DNA from: Mangrovibacterium marinum
Lineage (GTDB): Bacteria > Bacteroidota > Bacteroidia > Bacteroidales > Prolixibacteraceae
Direction of reading: 5' to 3'
Assembly: GCF_003046625.1 (NCBI RefSeq)
Contig: NZ_QAAD01000011.1
Coordinates: 1 to 64,000 of the forward strand
DNA length: 64,000 bases
A program made the translations under genes and the position numbers. Every line of letters starts with the position of its first letter. Within the stretch, counting starts at the first letter, position 1. The notes beneath the pieces are model-generated. The model was given only the letters and a program-made list of their open reading frames with translations. It ran no database searches and was not told the DNA's origin. Positions 54,259 through 63,156 of this stretch are shown in pieces.

Positions 54259-55491
54259 ATGACAACGCTATTTTGGCTGATTATTGCCATCCTGCTTTTT
54301 GACTTTGCCCTGGAACGGCTGCTCGATTACCTGAATACAACCCGCTGGAGCGATCAGCTTCCGGATGAGGTTAAAGGAATTTACGACGATGAAAAATATC
54401 GCCAACAGCAAGCCTACTCCAAAGTCAACCACCGGTTTGGAATGCTCACCAGCTCCTTCAGCTTCCTGTTGATTATGGCCATGCTTGGGGGAGGTGGCTT
54501 TGCCTTGGTCAATAACTGGGCATTATCGGTTTCGGACAGTCCAATCTGGTCGGCACTGCTGTTTTTTGGCATCCTGCTGTTGGCCTCCGATCTACTCACA
54601 AGCCCATTCGATATTTACAGCACCTTCGTGATTGAGGCGAAGTTTGGCTTCAATAAAACAACGGCAAAAACATACCTGCTCGACAAACTAAAGGGATGGC
54701 TGCTTGGTGCCGTCATCGGCGGTGGACTGATGGCTCTGATCATCTGGATTTACCGCCAAACCGGAGCAAGTTTCTGGCTGTGGGTATGGTTAGTCATCAG
54801 TGCCTTTTCCATCTTTATGGCCATGTTTTACTCCAGCCTTATTGTACCACTTTTCAACAAACAAACGCCCCTGGAGGATGGAGAGCTGAAGACTGCCATC
54901 GAGGCTTTTGCGCAGCAAGTAGGCTTCCGGCTCGACAATATTTTTGTGATCGATGGCTCCAGGCGTTCCACCAAAGCCAATGCCTACTTTGCCGGCTTGG
55001 GGCGTAAAAAGCGCATTGTACTGTACGACACGCTGATCCAGGATCTGGAGATTCCCGAGCTGGTGGCTGTCCTGGCGCACGAAATTGGACATTACAAGAA
55101 AAAACACATCATCCTCAGCCTACTGCTGGGCATTGCGCAAACCGGCATCATGCTTTACATTTTTTCGTTGGTGATCGACAGCCCCGAGCTTTCGCAGGCC
55201 CTGGGTGTCGACAAAGCTTATTTCCACATCGGGCTGATTGCTTTTGGGATGCTGTACTCGCCTCTTTCGTCGCTTATTGGCATCGCAATGAATATTTTCT
55301 CCCGCAAAAACGAATACCAGGCCGATGCATTTGCCGCAGAGCACCAGCTTACTGAGCCGCTTGCCAACGCATTGAAAAAATTATCGGTCAACAACCTGAG
55401 CAATCTGCGCCCCCACCCGGCCTACGTATTTGTGCACTACTCGCACCCCACGCTGCTGCAACGCTTAAACGCTTTGAAAAAACGCCAATAG
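54259..55491 (+). CDS. M48-family membrane metallopeptidase (Ste24/CAAX protease-like)
   Basis: A 410-residue polytopic zinc protease. The zinc motif is LAHEIGHYKKKH (HEIGH near residue 275), with the third ligand in NEYQADAFAAEH near residue 352. Hydrophobic helices flank the catalytic domain on both sides, matching the Ste24/HtpX-related family (FVIEAKFGFNKTTAKTYLLD is typical of the Ste24 branch). In bacteria these enzymes are thought to clear damaged membrane proteins. No regulatory signal is obvious. The gene is read in the same direction as cinA, 65 bases downstream. Confidence 0.92.
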   Translation: MTTLFWLIIAILLFDFALERLLDYLNTTRWSDQLPDEVKGIYDDEKYRQQQAYSKVNHRFGMLTSSFSFLLIMAMLGGGGFALVNNWALSVSDSPIWSALLFFGILLLASDLLTSPFDIYSTFVIEAKFGFNKTTAKTYLLDKLKGWLLGAVIGGGLMALIIWIYRQTGASFWLWVWLVISAFSIFMAMFYSSLIVPLFNKQTPLEDGELKTAIEAFAQQVGFRLDNIFVIDGSRRSTKANAYFAGLGRKKRIVLYDTLIQDLEIPELVAVLAHEIGHYKKKHIILSLLLGIAQTGIMLYIFSLVIDSPELSQALGVDKAYFHIGLIAFGMLYSPLSSLIGIAMNIFSRKNEYQADAFAAEHQLTEPLANALKKLSVNNLSNLRPHPAYVFVHYSHPTLLQRLNALKKRQ

Positions 55492-55556
55492 CGCAGCAGC
55501 CACAAAACCAAGAGAAAGCTCCACATAACTGAATATCGTTACAAAAAACAAAACAG

Positions 55557-56825
55557 ATGAAAGCAGAAATTATTACCATTGGCGACGAAATACTAATCGG
55601 ACAAATTGTTGATACCAACTCGGCCTGGATGGCAGAGCAACTAAACCTGAACGGTATCGAGGTTTACCAGGTTAGCTCGGTACACGACGACCACAAGCAT
55701 ATTCTGCAAGCCCTGGCCGACGCTCAGCAGCGGGCCGACCTGGTGCTGATCACCGGTGGTCTGGGCCCCACCAAAGATGACATTACCAAGAAATGCCTTT
55801 GCGAATACTTCAACTGCGGTATGCACACCCACCAGCCAAGCCTGCAGGCAATCACCGAACGCCTGGAAAAACGCGGAATTGCCCTCAACCAGCTAAACCG
55901 CGACCAGGCGCTGGTTCCCGATTCCTGTACCGTATTACCCAATAAAAACGGCACCGCTCCCGGTATGTGGTTCGAAAAGCAGGACACCATTTTTGTGTCG
56001 ATGCCGGGTGTTCCGTACGAAATGACCGGCATTATGGAAGATGAGGTGTTCCCGCGTCTGCGCAAAAGCGGAAAGCTGAAATCCATCTACCACCAAACCA
56101 TTTTGGTTTATGGCATTGGCGAATCTACCCTCTCCGAAATGCTGGAGAACTGGGAGAATGCTCTTCCGCCCTTCATCAAGCTGGCCTACCTGCCCAATCA
56201 GTTAATGGTCCGCCTGCGACTAAGTGCTTACGGCACCAACAGCGACGAGCTCAAACAAACGGTTGACCAGCAGATCGGGAAACTGCAAGAACTCATTCCC
56301 GACCATATTTGTGGGTACAACGGCGACACGCTATCGGAGATTACGGGCAAACTACTGACCAAAGCCAGTGCTATGGTTGCCGTTGCCGAAAGCTGTACCG
56401 GCGGAAATATTGCCCACTTGTATACCGAAGTTCCCGGCTCGTCGTCCTACTTTAAGGGAGGCGTTGTGGCTTATTCGAACGATGTAAAAATGGCTTTGCT
56501 GAACGTGAAGGCCGCAACATTGGATGCCCACGGTGCGGTAAGCCAACAAACAGCGCTGGAAATGGTCGCGGGAGTCAAGCAGGCACTTGGCAGCGACTAC
56601 GGAATAGCAACTACCGGTATTGCCGGCCCCGACGGAGGAACGTCTGACAAACCGGTGGGAACAGTTTGGATAGCCGTATCGGGAAAGCACACCACCCGGG
56701 TCGAATGTTTCCGCTTTCATCATAACCGCAGCCGAAATATTGAGCGGGCATCGCAAACAGCACTGAATATGCTACGTCAACTGCTGCTTACCGAAATAAA
56801 CGAAGCAGCAGTTCGAACGAAATAA
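55557..56825 (+). CDS. cinA: CinA-family protein (NMN deamidase / ADP-ribose pyrophosphatase type)
   Basis: A 422-residue CinA with both domains. The N-terminal molybdopterin-binding-like domain (ITIGDEILIGQIVDTNSAWM, ITGGLGPTKDDITKK) corresponds to the COG1058 pyrophosphatase. The C-terminal domain (VAESCTGGNIAHLYTEVPGS, VVAYSNDVKMALLNV, TTGIAGPDGGTSDKPVGTVW) is the pyridine-nucleotide amidase, with active-site residues in the AESCTGG motif. It recycles NAD by-products. The historical link to competence (name CinA) does not imply competence here. Length is standard. Confidence 0.94.
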   Translation: MKAEIITIGDEILIGQIVDTNSAWMAEQLNLNGIEVYQVSSVHDDHKHILQALADAQQRADLVLITGGLGPTKDDITKKCLCEYFNCGMHTHQPSLQAITERLEKRGIALNQLNRDQALVPDSCTVLPNKNGTAPGMWFEKQDTIFVSMPGVPYEMTGIMEDEVFPRLRKSGKLKSIYHQTILVYGIGESTLSEMLENWENALPPFIKLAYLPNQLMVRLRLSAYGTNSDELKQTVDQQIGKLQELIPDHICGYNGDTLSEITGKLLTKASAMVAVAESCTGGNIAHLYTEVPGSSSYFKGGVVAYSNDVKMALLNVKAATLDAHGAVSQQTALEMVAGVKQALGSDYGIATTGIAGPDGGTSDKPVGTVWIAVSGKHTTRVECFRFHHNRSRNIERASQTALNMLRQLLLTEINEAAVRTK

Positions 56826-56935
56826 ATTCTCAGATGTTTTAATGAAAAAATACACAGCAATTCAAGCCAATAGAAAGAATAATCTTTTTTACCTTCAGCA
56901 TTGAATCACAACAATCAAAAAAATTGCAGAAAGCC

Positions 56936-59410
56936 ATGAAAAAAGTCCTGTTGATCATTGTTCTCCTGTTTGTCGTCTTACTTGGCTCGGCCATCCTGGT
57001 GCCCGTACTTTTCAAAGGTCCGCTTTTGGCCAAGATAAGCCGGACAATCAATAAAAACCTGAATGCGAAGGTTGAGTTTGAAGACTTCAGTCTGAGCATC
57101 TTCAAGGGATTCCCGAAAATTCAAGCCGAGCTCACCGGGCTGACGATCACGGGCAAAAACCAATTCGAAGAAGATACGCTACTCGCTGTTCAATCGGTAT
57201 CGACCAATCTCTCGCTCAGCGATCTGTTCAACAGCGAACAAATGGCGATCAATACCATCCGTCTGGATCGGGCCAAGCTGTATTTACTTTCGACCCTTGA
57301 CGGACTGGCCAACTGGGATATCGCCAAAGATTCGGGCTCGGAGAGCAGCACTGAAGCCGCACAATCGACGCTTAACCTGTCGCTTCAGTCCATCGAACTG
57401 CGCAACTTCAGCCTGACCTACAAAGATGAAGCAACAACAACCGTTGTTCAACTGAAAAATGCCACGGCCGATGCCTCGGGGCAGGTTGAAGGCACGGTTA
57501 CCACGTTCAACCTGAGCAGCGAGATTGACGAGTTTGTGCTCGAATACGATTCGGTACAATACATCTCGAAGACCAGACTGAAAGCTGTAAGTCAACTAAC
57601 CGCCGATTACGACAAAATGGTGTTCACCTTTGGCGACTCCCATCTGTTTCTGAACGATTTGCCACTGGATTTGACCGGCCGCTTCGAGATGCCTTCGGAC
57701 AGTATGTATTTCGATTTAAAGCTGATTCAACCGCAAAGCAACTTCAAAAGTCTGCTGGCCTTGGTGCCACAGACGTACCAATCGTACCTGGACGATGTGA
57801 AAGCCAATGGCGATGCGGGTTTCGAAGCCAACATCAAAGGGTGGTTCTACGACGACAATTATCCGGCAATCGACAGCCGGCTTTATATTGCCAATGCTGA
57901 TTTTCAGTATCAGGATTTTCCGGAGAAGGTGAGCCAGATTGCCCTGGAAAGCTCCATCAGCAAACCTCAGGGCGAGCTCGATCTACTTCAAATTGAAATC
58001 TCGCAGGCTCATGCGCAAATCCGCAACAACCCGGTCGACCTGAAGCTGTTGCTCACACAGCCCATGAGCGACCCGGCTTTTGATGCCTCGTTAAACGGAA
58101 AAATCGATTTTACCAGTCTGGGCAAGGTGATTCCGATGGACAGCATCCGGTTAAGCGGTGTGGTTCAGGGAAATGTCCGACTGAAAGGAACCCTGTCGGC
58201 TGTTGAAGCGCAGGATTTCAGCCGCATCAATTCCAATGGCACATTCACCCTCGACAAAGTACATATTGAAACTCCACAGCTAAGCCAAACCGTTGAGCTG
58301 AACTCCGGAAGTGTAAAAATCGACAATCAACAAATTGCAGTCAGCTCGTTCAATGCCAAAACGGGGCAAAGTGATTTCACACTGAATGGACAACTTTCGA
58401 ACTATCTGCCCTATTTTTTCACCAATAAGACACTGAAGGGCAGCTTCAACCTGCAATCCAATTACCTAAACCTGGACGAACTGGCCAACATTATGGTTGA
58501 AGATACAGTTGAAACAACCAGCGCGGGCGACAGCATCATGGCCTTCCATGTACCGGGCAATCTGGATTTAAGCTTCCGTTCGAACATTAAACGAGCCACA
58601 TTCGACCGAATGAATATCGAGAATATTGAAGGCGTGATTTTAGTGAAAAACCAGATGCTCCAGCTGCAAAAACTCGACATGAACATGCTGGGCGGTCAAC
58701 TGACTATCGACGGTAATTACGTGAATAATGAAGCCAACCAACCCGATTTTGATTTCAATGTCAACATCAATGCTTTCGAAATACCGGCAGCCTACCAATC
58801 GTTCCCGACCATGCAGCGCTATGCGCCGATTGCCTCGAAAAGCTCGGGAAAAATTTCCTCGCAATTCAAATTTAAAGGAAAACTGAATGAAGCGCTCGAG
58901 CTGATGCCCAGCTCCCTGAATGGTGCAGGCCTGCTGAGTACACAAAGCCTTCAGATTGTCAATTCGCCCACCTTCGACCAGATTAAAAACTTCGTCAAAA
59001 AGGAGAAGCTTCAAAATGTAAAGATTAATGACTTCACCTCCAATTTCAAGCTCGAGAACGGCAACCTGTTGGTAAACCCCTTTACCACCCGAATTGCCGA
59101 TCAGGATGTGACCATCTCGGGCAAGGTACTGGTCGATCAAACACTCGATCTGGCGCTGGACTTCAACGTGAATAAGGACGACTTGGCCAGCGATATCCTC
59201 AAAACACTGAGCTACATCCCGGGAAGCAGCAACATTGCCAAGTTGGATGTTGGCGTGGCTGTAACCGGCCAGATGAAATCGCCCAAGGTGGCGCTCGATT
59301 TAAGTAAAGCCAAAGATCAGATTGCCAACGAGTTTAAAAAGTCGTCGCAGGAAGAAATTCAAAAATCGGTCAAAAAACTGGGCGACGAACTTAAAAAGCT
59401 ATTTAAGTAA
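56936..59410 (+). CDS. AsmA-family protein
   Basis: An 824-residue protein with one N-terminal transmembrane anchor (VLLIIVLLFVVLLGSAILVP) followed by a large periplasmic beta-rich body. The first 90 residues match the AsmA N-terminal pattern (NKNLNAKVEFEDFSLSIFKG, FPKIQAELTGLTITG) and the C-terminal part (residues 580-790) the AsmA-like C domain (LDMNMLGGQLTIDGNYVNNE, GKVLVDQTLDLALDFNVNKD). AsmA and its relatives are thought to carry phospholipids between the membranes. The ATG at 56936 gives the anchor directly. A stem-loop follows the stop. Confidence 0.88.
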   Translation: MKKVLLIIVLLFVVLLGSAILVPVLFKGPLLAKISRTINKNLNAKVEFEDFSLSIFKGFPKIQAELTGLTITGKNQFEEDTLLAVQSVSTNLSLSDLFNSEQMAINTIRLDRAKLYLLSTLDGLANWDIAKDSGSESSTEAAQSTLNLSLQSIELRNFSLTYKDEATTTVVQLKNATADASGQVEGTVTTFNLSSEIDEFVLEYDSVQYISKTRLKAVSQLTADYDKMVFTFGDSHLFLNDLPLDLTGRFEMPSDSMYFDLKLIQPQSNFKSLLALVPQTYQSYLDDVKANGDAGFEANIKGWFYDDNYPAIDSRLYIANADFQYQDFPEKVSQIALESSISKPQGELDLLQIEISQAHAQIRNNPVDLKLLLTQPMSDPAFDASLNGKIDFTSLGKVIPMDSIRLSGVVQGNVRLKGTLSAVEAQDFSRINSNGTFTLDKVHIETPQLSQTVELNSGSVKIDNQQIAVSSFNAKTGQSDFTLNGQLSNYLPYFFTNKTLKGSFNLQSNYLNLDELANIMVEDTVETTSAGDSIMAFHVPGNLDLSFRSNIKRATFDRMNIENIEGVILVKNQMLQLQKLDMNMLGGQLTIDGNYVNNEANQPDFDFNVNINAFEIPAAYQSFPTMQRYAPIASKSSGKISSQFKFKGKLNEALELMPSSLNGAGLLSTQSLQIVNSPTFDQIKNFVKKEKLQNVKINDFTSNFKLENGNLLVNPFTTRIADQDVTISGKVLVDQTLDLALDFNVNKDDLASDILKTLSYIPGSSNIAKLDVGVAVTGQMKSPKVALDLSKAKDQIANEFKKSSQEEIQKSVKKLGDELKKLFK

Positions 59411-59413
59411 GCT

Positions 59414-59446
59414 CTAGCGGGGCTTTCGCAATGAAGGCCCCGCTAG
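59414..59446 (+). terminator. Stem-loop after the AsmA-like gene
   Basis: CTAGCGGGGC (59414-59423) pairs with GCCCCGCTAG (59437-59446). The tail GGGTTT is a poor U-tract, so termination may be partial. Confidence 0.55.
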
Positions 59447-59508
59447 GGTTTCGGCCTGAACAAGCCTTCGGCATTTTTGTTTGGATAGCTAGAAAAAAGC
59501 AATGGCCG

Positions 59509-59994
59509 ATGAAAAGAAAGTATCTCCCAGTATCGTTGGATATCACCAATCAAAAAATCCTGATTGTTGGCGGCGGCAAAAGCGCCTACAGCAAAGCATG
59601 CATCCTCAAACGTTTTGATGCCGACATCGAGTTTGTAGCGCTGGATATTTGCCCGGAAATTAAAGCTGCCGGATGGCCCTATAAACAGCAAGCCTACCAG
59701 CCCGACGACCTGGATGGTTATATGCTGGTTTACAGCTGCTCGAATAATGCAAAGCTCGATTGCCAGATCCGCCGCGATGCCAAAGCCAAAGGAGTTTTGT
59801 GCAACATTCATGATAAACCTAAAATGTGCCAGTACGTTTCGCCGGCTGTTTACCAATACAAAAACATGACTGTTGCTGTTGCCTCCAACGGTCAGGATGT
59901 GTTTAAATCCATCAAACTGCGGAACCACCTGCGCGACTACCTAAATGAACATATTGAAGAAATTCTCGATTTTTCGAAATACGGCGAGGAGTAA
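59509..59994 (+). CDS. Siroheme-synthase-like Rossmann protein (precorrin-2 dehydrogenase family)
   Basis: A 161-residue protein matching the N-terminal NAD-binding part of CysG/MET8: KYLPVSLDITNQKILIVGGG then KSAYSKACILKRF, and the second stretch LCNIHDKPKMCQYVSPAVY with MTVAVASNGQDVFKSIKLRN. Precorrin-2 dehydrogenase oxidises precorrin-2 to sirohydrochlorin on the way to siroheme. The usual GxGxVAxRK loop here reads GGGKSAYSKA, and the protein lacks the C-terminal dimer domain of full-length enzymes, so activity is uncertain. The ATG at 59509 gives the family start; the frame is open 26 codons upstream across the stem-loop. No other siroheme gene adjoins. Confidence 0.75.
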   Translation: MKRKYLPVSLDITNQKILIVGGGKSAYSKACILKRFDADIEFVALDICPEIKAAGWPYKQQAYQPDDLDGYMLVYSCSNNAKLDCQIRRDAKAKGVLCNIHDKPKMCQYVSPAVYQYKNMTVAVASNGQDVFKSIKLRNHLRDYLNEHIEEILDFSKYGEE

Positions 59995-60124
59995 GAGCCG
60001 GCCCTCAATCTGAACCGTCACCCCCCTCGATATCCCAAAACAGCTAAGCCACTAACAATAAACCAGTTCTGCATCTGTATTCAAATTAATCACCCAAACA
60101 GGCGCCGGATTTTAAAGATTTAAG

Positions 60125-60132
60125 TACTTTTG
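60125..60132 (+). promoter_or_regulatory. -7 promoter box of corA
   Basis: TACTTTTG matches TAnnTTTG exactly. Predicted transcription start is near 60139, giving a leader of about 125 nucleotides, long for this window. Confidence 0.55.
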
Positions 60133-60157
60133 CGGCGCTTAAAGCTAAAAACAAAAC

Positions 60158-60208
60158 ATGGACGAAGGCCCGTATTATAAGCAATTACAAGTATTAAGAC
60201 CGCTGTAG
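60158..60208 (+). CDS. Upstream ORF (leader peptide candidate) of corA
   Basis: A 16-codon frame, MDEGPYYKQLQVLRPL, with ATG at 60158 and stop TAG at 60206-60208. It is the first ATG after the predicted transcript start. Its stop codon overlaps the left arm of the leader hairpin (AGGAGG at 60207-60212). The peptide has a Pro-Tyr-Tyr and a near-terminal Arg-Pro, residues that can slow ribosomes. Leader peptides are known before corA and mgtA in enteric bacteria, but there is no sequence likeness. Translation is not proven. Confidence 0.4.
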   Translation: MDEGPYYKQLQVLRPL

Positions 60209-60257
60209 GAGGCCTCGGCTTATAGCACCTCCTGCTGTGAATAAAAAGAAAAGGAGG
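60206..60257 (+). promoter_or_regulatory. Alternative-pairing RNA switch candidate in the corA leader
   Basis: AGGAGG at 60207-60212 and AGGAGG at 60252-60257 flank a single CCTCCT at 60228-60233. Pairing of CCTCCT with the first (8-bp stem GTAGGAGG / CCTCCTGC with one G-U, 60205-60235) leaves the second free; pairing with the second hides it. The second is the corA Shine-Dalgarno sequence (AAGGAGG, seven bases before the ATG). It is the only strong one I noticed before a gene in this window, in a phylum that rarely uses them. Confidence 0.5.
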
Positions 60258-60264
60258 AAAGCAG

Positions 60265-61197
60265 ATGTTAAAGATCTTCAAAAGCTTCGGCGGCTACATT
60301 GAGATTCCCCAGGCAGAACAAGATTGTTGGATCAACGTGGTTGACCCTTCTCCCGCCGAAATTCTCCGTTTACAGGAAGAATTCAGGGTTCCGGCCGATT
60401 TAATTCAGGACATTTTGGATATGGACGAACGATCGCGCTACGAGGTGGACGACGACTGGTCACTGATCATCCTCCGCATACCGGTTGAATCCGAGCACAA
60501 CGGCGTTCCGTTTAACACCCTGCCCCTGGGCATTATCAACATCAAGGGCATAACCATCACCTTGTGTTCAACCACCAACGAAGTGCTTCCTCTGGAACAA
60601 TCGTCGCTGTACCGCGGACAAAATCACCTGATCCATGACGAGGTTAACTTCATCATCAAGTTATTTTTGCGCTCGGGAAGCACCTACCTGCGCTACCTGA
60701 AAACCATCAATCAGCAAACGGCCCGAATTGAGGACGAGTTGGAACGATCGATCCAAAACCGGGAGTTGAACAAGCTGCTGAAGATGGAAAAATGTCTGGT
60801 GTATTTCATCACCTCGCTAAAGGCCAACGAAATTGTTTTGGCCAAGCTTCGGAACAGCCTGAAACGAAATCTGAATGAGCTGAATGAAGACTTGCTGGAA
60901 GACGCCATCATTGAAAACAAGCAGGCCCTGGAGATGTCGCAGATTTATTCCGACATTCAGGCCGGCATGATGGATGCCTTCGCATCGGTTATTTCCAATA
61001 ACCTGAACGTGGTGATGAAGCAGCTGGCATCGATCTCCATCATCCTGATGATTCCCACCTTAATTGCCAGTTTATACGGAATGAATGTTCCCAACCATCT
61101 GGAAAGTGTCAAGTGGGCTTTCCCGATTATTATCGTTGTATCCGTCCTAATGGCGGGATTGGGGATTTTTATCTTCCGCAAGAAGAATTTATTTTGA
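60265..61197 (+). CDS. corA: CorA-type magnesium/divalent-cation channel
   Basis: A 310-residue CorA. The N-terminal cytoplasmic domain (INVVDPSPAEILRLQEEFRV, ILDMDERSRYEVDDDWSLII) is followed by long helices and two C-terminal transmembrane segments (SIILMIPTLIASLYGMNVPN and AFPIIIVVSVLMAGLGIFIF). The YGMN motif at the pore mouth is intact. The KK-ending tail (FRKKNLF) is as in known CorA proteins. It is a pentameric channel admitting Mg2+ (or Co2+) into the cell. The start at 60265 is fixed by the strong ribosome binding site and an in-frame stop at 60238. The leader suggests translational control. Confidence 0.95.
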   Translation: MLKIFKSFGGYIEIPQAEQDCWINVVDPSPAEILRLQEEFRVPADLIQDILDMDERSRYEVDDDWSLIILRIPVESEHNGVPFNTLPLGIINIKGITITLCSTTNEVLPLEQSSLYRGQNHLIHDEVNFIIKLFLRSGSTYLRYLKTINQQTARIEDELERSIQNRELNKLLKMEKCLVYFITSLKANEIVLAKLRNSLKRNLNELNEDLLEDAIIENKQALEMSQIYSDIQAGMMDAFASVISNNLNVVMKQLASISIILMIPTLIASLYGMNVPNHLESVKWAFPIIIVVSVLMAGLGIFIFRKKNLF

Positions 61198-61204
61198 TCG
61201 GGCT

Positions 61205-61236
61205 GCCATCCCCCGGACTCAACGCCAGGGGATGGC
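61205..61236. terminator. Stem-loop between convergent corA and the GT39 gene
   Basis: GCCATCCCC (61205-61213) pairs perfectly with GGGGATGGC (61228-61236). There is no U-tract on either strand, so it may be a bidirectional transcript barrier. Confidence 0.5.
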
Positions 61237-61307
61237 CGTTGCGACCAATCTCAAGATTCCGTTATTTCCCCAGAACCCAGCATCATGGGCCGAGAAAATC
61301 GATATAC

Positions 61308-62942
61308 CTATTCGGTCAAACGTACCAGGTAAAGCTTTTCAAGTTTGCTGGCTCTGGTTTTCGGATTGATAAATTTCATCGAGATCCGCGACAAACTGCG
61401 GTGATCCATCTCCTTTACCTGCTGATACCGAATTTGCAGCTTATCCAATGATTCAAGCCCCTCGGCAGAAGTAAACAACCAGTCGCCTGCTGGCACGTGT
61501 GCAGCCAGCAAATCATCCTCAGTAACCAGGTATTGCCCATAGTTTTTGGAATAAAAGAAGATGCCCCAATAGCGGGCTTTACCGGTATAGATATGCAGCG
61601 CTGCTCCATCCGGAGCCTGTTCATTGAACAACTTACAAGCTTCAACCGGCGCGTGATATTTAGCCAAATTTGGCAATATATGAGTATTCAACGTAAACAT
61701 GAAAATTGAAATGGCCAGAAACAAACTGGTCAACTGTCGGTGTAAGCTATTCTTCCAACTGATGGCGTAAAGGTACATGCCCGTCAGAATAACAACAATT
61801 ACCCACACCCAAGCTTTCGCGTTTGGGAAAAAATAGAGTAAGAACGGGTAAACAGCCACAACCAAAACAATCCCGATAAACAAATGAATGCCTGACACGA
61901 CTTTTTTAAGCTTCCGAAAGTTCGTTTGCTCATAGATTATAACGGCCCAACGCGCTCCTATTAACAGAAAAAGCGGTAATACAGCCATCTCGTAATGTGG
62001 ATTTTTTTGCTTGGCAATCGATGCAATGACCAAGTAAAATAACAAACCACCGAGCGTATAATACTCGTTATTCGCAAGCGGATTGTTACGTTGAACAATC
62101 TTCTCCCGCAACTGAAGTACCAACCCGACAAAGGCAAAAACCATCCATGGTGCCAACATATAAAGGCTTGTATGGATATAGAAGAAAGGGTCACTATTCG
62201 TTCCTTTATAACTTCCGGTTACTCGTCCCACGTTGTTTGTCCAAAAGTAAAACTTCAGTCCTTCGATACCAAAATGCTGGAATAAACCAATTAACGCTGG
62301 AAGAATAACAATAAAAACAATCGGGATTGCCAGCAACCATCGGTAGTTCAAAATCCCTTTAAAATTTCGGGTTAGCAGCAAATGTGTGCCCACGGCAGCC
62401 CCCGGAATAACCATGCCGACGGGACCTTTTGTTAACATGGCCATGCCAACAAAAACAGCACCCAGGTAAAACTGATACTCGCGCTTATATTTAAAGTAGG
62501 CTGCAAACTGCCAGATAGCCAACATCACCGGAACTGCCAGCAGCGTATCGGTATGAATATCGCTGTGAAAATGAATAAATCCCAGGGAAGTAATCCAGAA
62601 AAAAGCAGCCAGTTTTCCGGTCATCCGATCGTAGAGCAGTTCTCCCAGCTTAAAAGAAGCAAAAGCACCAAGCAATGCAACCAGCAAAACCGTTGCTTTA
62701 TAAACGATACCCGAAACACCAAATAACGAAAAGGCAGTGGCACCAATCCAAAAAAGCAAAGGAGGTTTCTGCTCGTACGGTTCGTGACCAATGGTCATGT
62801 TCACCCAATCGTGATTGTGCAAAATCTCTCGTGCCACCTGCGCATATTTAGCGGCATTGACAACCAATGGATTTAACACTCCCGATACGTTTACCAGTAA
62901 ACAAATAACAATCAAGGGCAGTAGCCAGACAAGCTTTTTCAT
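61308..62942 (-). CDS. GT39/ArnT-type membrane glycosyltransferase
   Basis: A 544-residue inner-membrane protein with 10-12 hydrophobic segments. The first periplasmic loop, VNAAKYAQVAREILHNHDWV then EPYEQKPPLLFWIGATAFSL, is the family signature: an acidic/EKPPL-type stretch of lipid-linked glycosyltransferases (ArnT, dolichyl-phosphate-mannose type). Such enzymes move a sugar from undecaprenyl phosphate to lipid A, proteins or other acceptors. The C-terminal soluble part (from about residue 430) is shorter than in ArnT. Donor and acceptor are unknown. It is alone on the minus strand. Confidence 0.85.
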   Translation of the reverse strand: MKKLVWLLPLIVICLLVNVSGVLNPLVVNAAKYAQVAREILHNHDWVNMTIGHEPYEQKPPLLFWIGATAFSLFGVSGIVYKATVLLVALLGAFASFKLGELLYDRMTGKLAAFFWITSLGFIHFHSDIHTDTLLAVPVMLAIWQFAAYFKYKREYQFYLGAVFVGMAMLTKGPVGMVIPGAAVGTHLLLTRNFKGILNYRWLLAIPIVFIVILPALIGLFQHFGIEGLKFYFWTNNVGRVTGSYKGTNSDPFFYIHTSLYMLAPWMVFAFVGLVLQLREKIVQRNNPLANNEYYTLGGLLFYLVIASIAKQKNPHYEMAVLPLFLLIGARWAVIIYEQTNFRKLKKVVSGIHLFIGIVLVVAVYPFLLYFFPNAKAWVWVIVVILTGMYLYAISWKNSLHRQLTSLFLAISIFMFTLNTHILPNLAKYHAPVEACKLFNEQAPDGAALHIYTGKARYWGIFFYSKNYGQYLVTEDDLLAAHVPAGDWLFTSAEGLESLDKLQIRYQQVKEMDHRSLSRISMKFINPKTRASKLEKLYLVRLTE

Positions 62943-63081
62943 AATCTAAATTTGGAAATTCATGCAAAGGTAAAATTTAGTTTCATAGTTTTGACAGGTA
63001 ACCTTTTCCTGGCTGGACGGATTACTCATTGGAAGCTCGAAAAGGTAGGAATAAGAAAGGATAAGCTTCCGATTTTTATAC

Positions 63082-63089
63082 TACTTTTG
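63082..63089 (+). promoter_or_regulatory. -7 promoter box of the 63157 gene
   Basis: TACTTTTG is an exact TAnnTTTG match, about 68 bases upstream of the ATG. Confidence 0.45.
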
Positions 63090-63156
63090 CCCTGTTGTTG
63101 ATTTTTAGTTCATCGGAGATAACATTTAAATCAATAGCAGTAGAAACACAAAAACA

